Made by a program: the position numbers and the translations under genes
The notes under the pieces: generated by a model
Told to the model about the DNA's origin: nothing
Database searches by the model: none
Seen by the model: the letters and a program-made list of their open reading frames with translations, nothing else
Source of the DNA: Lepidodermella squamata
Lineage: Eukaryota; Gastrotricha
Direction: 5' to 3'
DNA: 64,000 nt
NCBI GenBank assembly: GCA_047495785.1
Contig: JBLDXI010000013.1
Location: forward strand, 744,001-808,000
Part shown: positions 35,868-46,814 of the stretch, piece by piece
Numbering within the stretch: the stretch's first letter is position 1
How the letters are laid out: each line of letters opens with the position of its first letter

Positions 35868-36674
35868 CCGTCATTCGGGGCTATCGCGGGATACGGGGCT
35901 ATTCGGTAAAAAGTTTGTTCAATTAGTAGATTGAGGTTTACTCCAAAACTATAAAGTCAAAGTCGACAAGTTTTTGCAGGGAGCTACCTCGATAGATGAC
36001 ACTTATTCTATCAAAAGTATGAGTTCAAAGAGTAAACGGTTCTGAAGCTGCAGGCTCACCTTTCAGGTGTAAGTTTAACTCAAGAAAACCCATGTGTTGC
36101 ATTGAATTACCTGGACCGGAATAGATCAGGCTCTGGACCAAATGAGCTGGGTTGTTGTTATGTTTCTCGGTAAATTACCCAGACTTTGAATTTAAGATGC
36201 TTGATAAACTTGTAATTAAGCTTTAAGCTTTATCGGGGAAAGGCTGATATTGCATTTGGCAATGACTATTAAAAATTAATTGATTTACTGCGAATTAAGG
36301 AAAAACTGTCTAATTAAAAGCCAACTATTTGCATGGCATAAGTTTGTTTGCATAAAAACGGCGGTTATTTTGCTGTAGAAAAAAATAATTTAGGCGAAAA
36401 AAGCTAAAAAACGAACCCTTGTGGAATCGAACCGCTGACCTTTTAATGATCTCGCCATAGACAACTGTGATAAAAAACCTTCCTTGCTTATTTACTAATA
36501 TTAAGATGTCTATATATGTGTAAATAATAGCCCCACACCTGTCCGAATAGCCCCATCCGTGGGGCTATTCGGAATACGGGTGCCATTCGAATCAGGACCC
36601 TTGGAAACGTGTAAAAAAAGCGAAAAAACCAGGGGGTCATTTTTTGACGCATACCAAATAGCCCCAAATGACGG
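35868..36674. mobile_element. Small TA-flanked terminal-inverted-repeat element (MITE-like)
   Basis: The left end CCGTCATTCGGGGCTAT and the reverse complement of the right end, CCGTCATTTGGGGCTAT, agree at 16 of 17 positions. Both ends are bordered by TA, as expected for a TA target-site duplication of Tc1/mariner-type or similar transposases. The element is 807 bp and encodes no transposase I recognise. The motif GGGGCTAT occurs about six times within it on both strands. It is probably a non-autonomous element mobilised by a transposase elsewhere. Confidence 0.55.
36543..36572. repeat. Perfect hairpin inside the inverted-repeat element
   Basis: The two 13-bp arms, CCGAATAGCCCCA and its exact complement, surround a four-base loop TCCG. 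It repeats the GGGGCTATTCGG motif found near the element's left end (about 35899). Confidence 0.85.
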
Positions 36675-36876
36675 TAAGTTTTACTGGTGAAAATATGTAA
36701 CAATGATTTTTCAGAACTTTACACGAGGTAGAGATGTGGTATTTCGGGCATAAAATAGGCATAGCGAATCATAGAGCGTAGAGCAAGTTAAGAATGGTTC
36801 AGACCCCGAACTCATGTCTCGTATTAGATTTATAAAAGCTTCTGGAGGTACGCTAATGAGCTGACGTTGAGGTATT

Positions 36877-38561
36877 TTACGCGACTGGTGCATTAAAATT
36901 GATCCAATCGATGACGGAGCAGACCTGTTAAATTGGAGAATACATCAGGCCATTGGCGATCAGTGGACATTTCAATGGTTTCATACCCGCGAGTAAACTC
37001 CGTAATAACCTGCGCGTCCGCAACCGTTGCCAAAGCTGGTAACGCCGCAAATTTTGTAGAATCCATCTTCGACGGTCATCAGGGGACCTCCGGCATCTCC
37101 AGTGCAAGTGTCAACACCTAAAGTTAATAACTGTCAATAGCTGATATCTAAAACGTTTCATCGCTACTTACCACCGCCGCTGTAGCCTAAAATGAGAAGT
37201 GAACAAATTTTGAACAACTTTTCAACAGAAATAATGAGCTCATTCTTACCTGCGCAGATCATACGATCGCTGATTTGAGAAAGCGAAGATGCATACTGTT
37301 TAGTACAGTCATCTTTATCAGCGATCTTGACGTAAGCTGTCTGCATGAATTGCACAGCAGTAGAGTTGGCTGGGAACGAAAAAAAAAAGATTATAGCGTA
37401 GGGATGGCTGGGGTGAATAAGTACCCTCGGAAGTTGCTCCCCAGCCCGCAATGTATGCGATTTTGCTGACGCCACATGATGCGGCGCAAGTCACTGCTGT
37501 TGGCAGGCAGATTGCCTGCACCTTCCAAGAAGAGCCGGTATCAGTTAGCACGAGAGCCGCTATCAAAAACTCAGCATTAATAACTGCTATTTTCAATGTA
37601 ACGCGACATACTTGACAAAGTGAGAATAGCGAAATCGTAGTCGTTGTTGATGGCACTGAATCAATGTATCTCAATTATTGATGGCAAACAGAAGTTATTA
37701 ACCAACTTGTAGCTTGGATGGACGAGGATAGACGCGATGGCGACTTGATATTCCCCACTGTCAGTATTAGCTGAGTCCCAGTCAGCGAAAATGGCAGTAA
37801 TATCACTTGAACGTCAAACACATTATAGCTCTCGCGCAGGTTGAATAATAAAGTTATTACGTGATGGAATTGGCATATCTGAATTAAAATTAGATGGGTG
37901 ATTATAGCAATGCAGCGATTTAAAATATGTAAGAAAACCTACTTGGCGCATCTTGCTGACGTTAGAAGAAATCTATTATGATCATTAATGCCAACTGATT
38001 AATATGAGATGAAGCTGAAGTTGTTATGCTTACCGTTTTTGGATGATAGAGGCGGAGCAAGTTCGAATAATCGTCCCATTGAGAATTCTCAGACGAACAA
38101 TCCTGTTTATTATTCTCATGTTGCTTGGAACGCGAAGCGTAACTGCATCTTACTTACCAAGGGTACCTGTTTTATTTAGACGAATGAAACGATCTAGGTT
38201 AATAAATACGTTTATAGCGACTTACTGGTTCGGCAAAGCGGTAGTACCGCCGACAATCGTCGCTGATCCCGGATTGTTACCGCCGTTGTAATAAACTGTG
38301 TTCCCACAAGCCTGTTTTACAGCGGTTGGTGAAGCTGGCGTTAGCAGCTGATTAGGAGGTTTGGAAGTAGTAGTAGTAGTGGTTGTAGTTGTGGTCGTTC
38401 TATAAAAAATCCATCTATAATAGTTCTCGGAAAGCTAGTTAGGGAAAATTTTACGTCCTCACTGTCGTTGTCGTGCTGGGAGGGTCCGGCTGGCAAGAGC
38501 GAGCCATTTGAGCGAAAAGGCCCAAACCCAGAATCAGTAAAGCCACCCGATTATTCGTCAT
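36877..38561 (-). CDS. Protease array copy 8: S1A pseudoprotease (His57Arg, Ser195Ala) with two microexons
   Basis: The ATG at 38561 starts [19 protein letters not shown]; the signal ends ARSC. A run of Thr in the linker precedes [15 protein letters not shown] and SAT/IVGG. LTSARC (about 37955) puts Arg at position 57. [10 protein letters not shown] (about 37640) keeps Asp102. [11 protein letters not shown] (about 37100) replaces Ser195 with Ala while leaving the oxyanion region, Asp194 and Asp189 intact, so the substrate pocket may still bind. An 18-nt exon at 37861-37878 encodes YANSIT, and a 15-nt exon at 37172-37186 encodes YSGGG. The product ends [15 protein letters not shown] at 36877. 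No stops or frameshifts interrupt it. A regulatory or decoy role is likely. Confidence 0.85.
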
Positions 38562-39102
38562 CACCTTAGATAATTATATACCTAAAATTGAAACAGTTTT
38601 AACTTTGAAAATTAAGAAATTGAAAATAACGAGAATAAAAGCTGTTGATGAACACGAGTGGCCATCGTGGGTATCGAGCTGTTGTTTTGCGGCAAGCGCA
38701 CAGCGATGAGCTACACAAACACTGTAAGCAAAGCTTTCGAACCGCCGATGACCATATAATAATTAGCCGTTAGTGCAGGTGAATCCGAGTAAAACTTTGT
38801 TTTCGTCAAATTTTTCACGCGATATAACGTCTATTGTTGACAAACTTAATGCCTTAATTACATTCAAACCAAAATCCTATGCGCTCTAGAGAGCCGGCTT
38901 AATCGCAAAAGATATAGACTTACTAAGCTAATGAGTCTTAATCAACAAGCGAATCTTTAATTTTTATTGCTTCAAGGTATGAAAATTGATAAGATCAAAG
39001 TTCGGTCTTCAACTCGAGTAGGGGTAAACAGACGCCGAGATAATGGTGATGAGTAGAAAGTGACTTGAACTTGATACTCGGTGTCTTAAGCAATTAAACG
39101 CG
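38562..39102. other. Spacer between protease copies 8 and 9
   Basis: No coding exon is seen. A minus-strand stretch around 38645-38720 has weak tRNA-like A- and B-box resemblance but does not fold into a cloverleaf by eye. Confidence 0.5.
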
Positions 39103-40655
39103 TCATCGCCATCCATCGGCCTCTAAGACACTTTTTATCCATGGCAACATTGAGCATATCTGTAACAGGCAAGTTAATCAAGTGCAACGAAGGCTATCAA
39201 ACTAAATACCCTAGTGTAGACTCCGAATACTCCTAAAGGGGAAACAAAATTCACAAGCACTCATCGCGAGATGAAGAAAGTTTTAGGGATAACAAACCTG
39301 CTTTTCCTATAAAAAATAGCAAATATTAATAGAACTTAGAAATATAGGTATTTCCTTACCGCATCCATCGCCGAAAGATGTCACGCCACACAAGTGGAAA
39401 TAGCCATTTTCCGCTGTCATCAATGGGCCGCCTTAAAACCAAATGCTCTATAATGCCAATTTAAAAAATGACTCATGCTTCTCTCACCTGAGTCGCCAAA
39501 ACAAGTGTCAATGCCTCCATTATTCTCGCCAGCACATATCTATTAGAAGACCCTATCAACATCGAGTCGAAAACAGAGCAAACAAACCATGTTGTCCGTA
39601 ATTTGCTGGGCCAAAGGTTCGAACGCCTTGCGGCAATAATCGCGCGCGGTTATTGGCACATAGGCTTTCTGTAGTAGTTTCGACGCTTTCAGCTCGTCAC
39701 TGCTCCTCGCGCCCCAGCCAGCTATGGTGGCGACTCCTCGATCACCGCAACCGTCATTGCACGACGAAGGTAAACAAATCGGCTGCACCGAAGACAAAGA
39801 ATCTTCATCGTCCAGTTGTTTCAGCAAGTTTTCTATTGCGGAAAGGAAAGTTTCAATCGGAAGGAGATTAACTTATTCGGCTCAAACTTTCAACAACAAG
39901 AATAGCGATATCGAATTCATTTGTGGCGGACGAGTAATTCGGGTGCAGCAGGATGCTCACAACAGGAACGACCCACTTGTAATAACCAGCCTTGACCTTT
40001 TCCCCGAGGTCATGCTCGCCAACGACTGCTAACACATTGCTATTAGAGGATAAAAAAGTTAGGATTTTTCCAACATATCAGATGCAAGTTCGAAGTACTT
40101 TGGCGACGCTAAGACATCGATGACACAATGGGCTGCTGTAATCATGTGCTTTTCGGAAAGAATGTTGGCGCTGCAAAGCTGAGTTAGATTGGTAGCAGGA
40201 TGGGTGATTTGGAGCCGAACCTTTCAAGCAAAAAATGTCAGAAATTCTCTTGTATTGACGAACTATGCTGTCAGTATTACAAGCCAAGGAAATTCGTTGG
40301 GAAGAGCTGTTACCCCTCCGACGATGGATGATGGCTCGTTGTCCCCAGAATGACGGTAGTATCGGCTGTGGCCACATTTCGAAGCTTTAACCGGTGCTAT
40401 GCCATTGTTTTTTCTTTGATTCAGGTCTTCTCGCTCCACGTTTGATAACGGGTTTCTCCCCAAGGGCGGTCGATGCTTGTTTTTGTAAGGATCGCCGTAA
40501 GGTCTCTTAAAGTTTCCGAAGCCCTGGCTGCATGCCATAGCTGTCTCTACGGCAATCGCGGAGATAAGGAGCACAATTAGCCCACATCGGGTACATCCAT
40601 TTCCCCGTGCGCTCTGCTTTTTTACCGCAAAACTGTTTATCAAATTAATCAACAT
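39103..40655 (-). CDS. Protease array copy 9: trypsin-like S1A protease, triad intact
   Basis: The ATG at 40655 is followed by a basic stretch, then a hydrophobic signal (CGLIVLLISAIAVETAMAC). The linker is Lys/Arg/Asn/Pro-rich rather than Ser/Thr-rich, unlike other copies. KCGHSRYY precedes EPSS/IVGG. MITAAHC (about 40130), NEFDIAILVV (about 39905) and GGIDTCFGDSGGPL (about 39500) give the triad and Asp189. The loop after His57 is longer (VIDVLASPKYFELAS) and is in one exon. The end is split into tiny exons: GKAG near 39305, VFGVYTR near 39220, then ICSMLPWIKSVLEADGWR to the stop at 39103. [12 protein letters not shown] is the extra-Cys loop. Confidence 0.83.
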
Positions 40656-41017
40656 CAGCTACAATTTAGTATACTACAAAAAGTTGCTTTCTTTGTGTTT
40701 CACTTAACCCTGCTCATGATGCACACGGGAAGTTTTATTGTTTATTCGCAAAAAACGACTCGCTGTTTGTTGTGCTCGTCACTATATATGCTATACGACA
40801 TGCGACGTGTGAGAGCTTCCTTTCGTACCGATGGCCGGCACTCGAGGAAATTAAGCTATAAGCACCAACTCATGAATGACGACAATCCAGCTGCAGTTCA
40901 CGCAAAAACAAAGATAATGCTATAGGTATACGCAATCCTCGCCAAGCTCTTTCTTTGAGCTTTTCGAAATAGTTTCATCAGTGCATACAGATGAATGACA
41001 GTTTGAGGCGGTCGCCT

Positions 41018-42667
41018 CTAGGTTTGAATATTTCTCCTGATGAAATTCACGAGCACTTCATTCGCGTTCTGCCCGCATAGCGGAGTGAATGTGCTGTAAA
41101 ACTGAGATCTTGGGCAATTCTGAGAAGAAAAATGATTAAAATGAAGTCTTGAGGTGAAATTCCCATCTCCTTTACCTGAGCAAAAAGTGTGATGGCAACT
41201 AGCTCGTAACTTCCATCACTCCTTAGACAAACTAGGGGGCTGAAATTACAGAAAATATTAGCGCTTGGATTCGATTCGGACACTGATACCTTCCTGTGTC
41301 ACCTTGGCAAAGCGGAGTTTTGGTCGTTCCGGCGCACATCATGGTATCAGCCACCTTTTGAAAGGCTATTTCGTTGATTCTATTCGGGCTCGGCGGGGTC
41401 GCTTTACACGTTTCCAAATCAATAGGTGTTTGCTCGATCTGAAAAGAAAAAAAAACATATATCAGCCGATAATTTTAGTGGAAAACGCAGCTGCACCTTT
41501 TGCAAATTCTGCTTAGGCTGGGATGCATCGGAGTCTGCAATTTGAAATTTTTTGCCTCCTTCTACATGGATTTAATGCTATTTTACCAAGAGATCGACCC
41601 CATCCAGAGACAAATAGCCTCGCTGTAGTGTTAAGGTTGTTGTAACAGCTATTTCACAAGTTTAAATTATAGATGAATTAAAAACACCGAAGCCAACCTG
41701 GACGAACAGCTCTCCGGAAGACAAATTGGCTGCAGCCTCCAATCTGTGAAGCCGCCGACTATCGGATCTGAAATCGAAAGTTAAAAACAATCATGGTCGA
41801 GACCTAAAATATCCCTCTCACTTCTCATTCTTAACATTGCGATATCGTACAGGTAGGTTGAAGGAACGTATTGAGGATGAAGCAGGATATCTGTCGATAC
41901 AATATCAGTAGTTCGAAATGCTTCACCTCCATCTCGTTTGCTCAATCCTAGATAGGCTGTCATCGTAGCTCTAATTAGCAATCAATAGCATGAAGCCTAC
42001 ATGTAAAATTCAAAAAATCTACCCGGGTACGTTTTTCACTTTGTTGGCACATGATGCTGTTGTAACAATCCATCCTTAGTAAAACAAATAGGTTCAAATG
42101 GACTTTCGAATTTGATATTAAACTTACGGTCACTAACCACAATTCCAGAACATTCTTGGGTATCAAGAGTCTGGGTGTTGGTAATCGATAGTAGAACCTG
42201 TTAGAAATAAGGCTTAATTTCCCGAGCGAAGTTGGTCGAACTAAGAAATCCTTACATGCCAAGGGAACTCTCGATCAGCTGCATCATTTGAGATCTATAA
42301 ATTTGAAGAACAAATTGAACATTGATAATCTAAAATGCATATAGACAAACGGGATCTGGGAGTCCACCGCTGTAGTAGATATTTTGTCCACAAAATCGAC
42401 CGGGTAAGATGGTGGGGCCGAATGTGGATGTTGTTCCAGAGGTTTGAAAGGCGCCTCCGAATCTTTAATTTGTTAAAAATATATTAATAAAGGTAACGAA
42501 TTACGAATTTAGCATTACGATTGGCCTTGTGACAGGTCGTAGTTATCATAGTCATCAGCATCACGAAACATCTCCCATTCGGGAGGCTGGCGACTCGGCG
42601 GAACACAGGCTAACTGAATTTGAAGTTGCCATGCCAAAGCTAATGTCAACACGATGACGATTTTCAT
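41018..42667 (-). CDS. Protease array copy 10: highly diverged S1A pseudoprotease (His57Ser, Ser195Thr, no IVGG)
   Basis: The ATG at 42667 begins MKIVIVLTLALAWQLQIQLA, then Cys. The linker is acidic and Tyr-rich. FCGQNIYYSGG is present, but the IVGG start of the protease domain is replaced by ISNDAADREFPW, so normal N-terminal insertion to activate is impossible. His57 is Ser (VTTASC, about 42050). Asp102 stays (LYDIAML). The nucleophile motif is CQGDTG, so Ser195 is Thr and residue 189 is Pro. VSGWGRS is retained. The C-terminal helix with WI is not recognisable; the protein ends FIRRNIQT at 41018. It is likely secreted and non-catalytic. Exon edges between 41400 and 41720 are uncertain. Confidence 0.72.
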
Positions 42668-42971
42668 TTTTCGCAATGGAAAATGGAAAATATTAGGAAG
42701 AAGCCAAGGCCCTTTACAAGAGCGTATTTCAAGACATAACGTCGTCGCGGTGTTAGAGCGGTAAATTCCACGGCTTCACTAACTAGCCGCTGTTTTACAA
42801 TTTTTTCCCGAAACAGTGCGATTCAGAATTACAGGTGTTAAATTTGAAACAAATTTTTATTACTCAGAACGTGTTTTATTACGCGATTGTGTGAAGATGT
42901 GTCAGGCGTCCTCCGAGCAAACATTATCAGTATCAGTTTTTTTCTGGCGCCAAAATACAAATAGAAACATG

Positions 42972-44469
42972 TTAGATGTTACGTGCTCGTTGAATTGTAC
43001 TTTGTATCCAGGACAATACACCGGAGTTACAAACCCTGCTAAACAAACCAACACGATGATTCATTGGCGATTTCGCACAGCTCTGTTTGGCGGTTATGAA
43101 TTAAATAAAAAATTCATAAATTTTAATTTATTTACCTTCTCAAAAAGCTTCGGTACTGCTAAGCCGACTAGTTCGTGTCTGGCCTTGGTTAGACAGGTCA
43201 AAGGAGCTCCACTGTAAAAAAATACCAAGAAAATGCCGATCATCGATGTAAAAACGTTATGATTTTACCTAAACGTGGAACATAAACTCGGCATGTCATC
43301 GAGATCATTATTTTTCGAATTCAGATCCACCCCAGCGCAGAGATGGGATGAGCAGTCGTCAGATATTGAATAGCAAGATTCGGCCGGAAAAATTCTCAAA
43401 TTCCTCTTAATGGGAAATTCATAAACGTGAGTATGATACAGTAATCGATCGCTAAAATTCTTTACAATTTGAAGAATCTCGCTTGATCTGCCGTGGCCCA
43501 CTTGTCTGTAGTACCCAGATAATAGAGTTGCCCCGGATTCATCTATGCAGCTTCAAACAGCATTTCCCAAAACATTCGTTTAAAAGAATTTACCTATGCG
43601 TGCAGTTCTCGGGCAAGCAGACCGGCTGAACTCGCCAGTCTTCTGTAAAGTCTAATTTTGCTATAAAAGAAATTTAGAAATTTAGTATCGTAGGTATAGT
43701 CTGGACCTTTTTTCATAAAAAATTACAGCTCATTTTAAGCAATGCGAAATCGCCATTGTTTTCGAGGTGGAGCTCAATTTGCGAGATTTTTCGATACAGC
43801 TGATTTGACATTACTTTGCGGTCGAATTCGCCCAGGATTATGGTTACAGCGCTATTGATAGTTGATCATAAATTCATTCTGGATACAATCGAAACGAAAA
43901 ATACTTCAAATTCCCGTTAGCGAGGTTTGCACATGTTGCTGTAGTGAGGATCCACTGACTGTAAAGCAAACCCGTAGGTACATTGTTTTGGGGCAAGAAA
44001 AATGTACTTACTCATTGATGACAGCTCCAGCACATTCCTCATTCTGAGGATAATCTTGAATGAGGACCGTCGCATGCCACGGGGCTTGACCTTCGAGAGC
44101 ATCTGGGTATGGCTGGTGGCTGGTTCCGACCTTGTAGTACTGGTTAATTCCACACCCGGATCCGGGGACAAACCGCGGAAAGTAGGGGGTTATCAAAAGT
44201 GGAGTTGTTTGTCGGGTAGTTGATGTCTTCGAAGAAAACCTGCCACTTGCGAGCAAGCTATTCAATATTTCCAACGTGAAACATCACAAGTCTTCACTTA
44301 TATAAACCTACAATTCCTGAGATAAATTAGCCCTTATCTGGCCATCAGGGTCTGCTGTATCATCGATATCGTCGACAAATAGCTGCCACGGGGAAGGCTG
44401 TCTTGCCGGTGATAAGCAGCCATCGCAAGTTAAAGTGAATGCAATCAGCAAAAATATAAAAGGTGACAT
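42972..44469 (-). CDS. Protease array copy 11: diverged S1A pseudoprotease (His57Thr, Asp194Phe, no IVGG)
   Basis: The ATG at 44469 gives MSPFIFLLIAFTLTC, a signal peptide next to cysteines. The first exon is acidic and Pro-rich (WQLFVDDIDD), like copy 10. GCGINQYYKVG is present, and QPYPDALEGQAPW replaces IVGG. TTATC (about 43935) substitutes Thr for His57, and GDFALLKM retains Asp102. The nucleophile block reads LCSTF/SGAPL, split by an intron. Ser195 itself survives, but Gly193 is Thr and Asp194 is Phe, so neither the oxyanion hole nor the Ile16-Asp194 salt bridge can form. The last exon encodes SCAKSPMNHRVGLFSRVC and WIQSTIQRARNI, ending at 42972. Copies 10 and 11 appear to be sisters. 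Confidence 0.74.
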
Positions 44470-44680
44470 GATAGTTTACAAGTTGATAAATATCTCATAC
44501 ACACTCTCAAAACGCGCGAATTTAATTGTTTTCGGATGTTCGGATTAATTAATTTTTATTATAAAAAAATATCGTCCCGCAACAAACAGCAAAAAAACAT
44601 GTTTTCACCTTGAATTTCTTTGTAATAAATTCGTAATGACTGAATATTTGTAGTCATGGGTCATCGGGATTTTTTGACGA

Positions 44681-46124
44681 TCAAACAGCTGTTGCTTTGA
44701 TCCAGTTAACAAATGAGCAAACCTGGAGCAAAAAAACATAAGAAAAAATGAGATTGACTCCTTGACATGGGATAACTTACCCTCGTGTAAACCCCATAAT
44801 AGCGAGCAAGGCCGCATCCCTGAGGAAAAGAAGTTTTTCAAACTCCCGGATGTATGGAATTTTGTGTTTCACCTGTCCGAAAGAAGTCACGCCACCGAGC
44901 TCGTAGAATCCTTTTGTATTACAAACCAGAGGTCCGCCAGAATCACCCTAGTTAGTTGAAAGGGAAAGGTGCTTTTGGCTTGCATCACTACCTTCTCTAT
45001 ATATTACCCTGCACGAGTCGACCTTGCCTTCCTCGAAGCCAGCGCAAATCATTCTTACAGTTGAATGAAGAATTTATGGTGGATTATAATTATTATAGAT
45101 GCGTTTGAAATATACCTATCACTGATCTGAGTGTTTACGTAGCTATAGCTGTTGGCGCATTGAGTATTCGTCACAATGGGGACCCAAGCTTTTTGGAGTA
45201 TGTTTGCCCCGTTGGAAGCGCCTGTAAATAGCCTAGAGATACAGGGAACCAAAAAAACGTTTCACTTACTGTTTGAAGTGGTGCCCCACCCTGAAATCCA
45301 AGCTACAAAAAGAGAGGGAGAATACCAGGCTGAAAGCTGAAAGCTGATTTTCGATTTTAAAATTACCAGGAGCGCCGCTTTGACAAGCACTAGCGGAGCA
45401 TGAATCCGGCAGGCAGATCGGCTGAATTGCGCCAGTGTAAGACACTCGACCTTATTTTTTCGGAAATCAACAATGCTACCTGAAATTTAGTAACCATCAG
45501 TCCTACTTGATGCCTGAATCAAGGCTATGTCGTAATCGTTAGGATTCGGACCGGATGCATTGTAATACGGGTAGACAACTATCTGTGACGCGCTCACGGT
45601 ATTTTCAGTCGAATCCACCACGCTTCTGTCGTGATCACCGTAGACAATAACAACGGATCTATATCGCAATAAATTAGTTAAATAAAATCAAAGGGATAGT
45701 TAATTGTGCTACACAGACCCAGATCCGCCGGCCGCAGATTTGGCACAATGCGCTGCTGTAACAATCTAAAAATGCATTAATTATGGAACTCGAATCGGGA
45801 GAAATCGGGATGAATAACCCATCGATTGTTAACAACGGCACCTCCGCACAGGTATGTTTCCGAACCGCTGACAATTCTCAGCCGAACTTGCCACGGGAAT
45901 TCGTTCCTCTTGGCGTCTACACCTCCAACAATGCTGGAAATCTCGCCAGTGTTGTAGTAAATTGAATGGCCACATGTAGAAACACTTGGCGACGGAGCGG
46001 CTGGAACATTACTCGACTGGGACGACGGTACTGATGGGCTTGAAGATGAACTACTTGTACTGCAAGCTATCGAAAGATCGAAAAATGTCAAAGTTGCCAC
46101 GAAAAGGACAAAAATTTGCCGCAT
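44681..46124 (-). CDS. Protease array copy 12: trypsin-like S1A protease, triad intact
   Basis: The ATG at 46124 starts MRQIFVLFVATLTFFDLSIA then Cys and a Ser-rich linker. TCGHSIYYNTG precedes EISS/IVGG. Unlike most copies, the first exon runs through FPWQVRLRI into the body of the domain. IVTAAHC (about 45755), NDYDIALIQ (about 45530) and VDSCR/GDSGGPL (about 44945) carry the triad and Asp189; an intron falls exactly between Arg192 and Gly193. The array's extra-Cys loop is diverged (CLPDSCSASACQSG). The C-terminus VCSFVNWIKATAV stops at 44681. Its position at the right-hand edge and its standard features fit the least derived member of the array, but this needs a tree. Confidence 0.83.
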
Positions 46125-46814
46125 TTTTCTGTTTTGTCAAACTGACGTTTTCGTTTTGGACCTGGAAATGCGATGTGGACAAGGTAGCGTTAGTACATTC
46201 GTTACAGCAAACACGCGTTTTTTCTATCTCACGCGTGACCTTGACCTAAAACTGGTGGAAAAAACGCACGAACTCGACCGTTGTTAACTTTTATTTCATT
46301 TTTTGAGATTTACCTTCGAAACACATCGCATAGCAACGCTTAAATATCGTAACGTAGTAATATTATATTATCTCTCGCAGTATTGTTTACTCTTGATTAT
46401 TCATACATTATATTCGCAAGTTTCGCTCTGTTTGCTGAGATAAAACTCGCGAATTACAAATAACAAACGGATTGTCGAAATGAGATTGAATTTTAGAGTG
46501 AAGTTTCTTTTCGCAAATCAATTTTTTTTCATTTTTAGGTACAAATACGACTAAATACCTTGTGTTTCAATTTGAGCGCCCGATAAAACATCGTAAGAGT
46601 AGCAATGGAGAAGTAACACAAACGAGACCAGCTTCGTTCGAATAAACATATACGTGCAGAAAAGTAAAAACTGAGCAATAATTCCAATCCACATTACATA
46701 AGCGCGATTGATATCTACAAATAAACATTTTTTCAAAAAAATGATTCTCTTTCTCGTAAAGGTATGGCGCTTGAATCCGGGCTTTAAAAAAGCAGGAATT
46801 GTTCACGAGTTGTT
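46125..46814. other. Spacer between the protease array and the sushi-domain gene
   Basis: AT-rich sequence holding the promoter of protease copy 12 and the 3' end of the sushi gene. No exon is seen. Confidence 0.6.

Larger units (their letters stand above)
35453..36876. other. Spacer between protease copies 7 and 8, host to an inverted-repeat element
   Basis: This is one of the longest gaps inside the array. No exon is recognisable. It contains the TA-flanked inverted-repeat element at 35868-36674, which may account for the spacer length. Confidence 0.6.

Noticed and set aside
36420-36465. Minus-strand stretch with a B-box-like GGTTCGATTCC, resembling the 3' half of a tRNA
   Set aside because: The T-stem does not pair and no proper D-arm or acceptor stem is seen; at most a decayed tRNA-derived repeat.
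38645-38720. Possible tRNA or SINE head on the minus strand (TAGCTCATCGC ... CTCGATACCC)
   Set aside because: No cloverleaf can be drawn by eye and no second copy is seen in the window.
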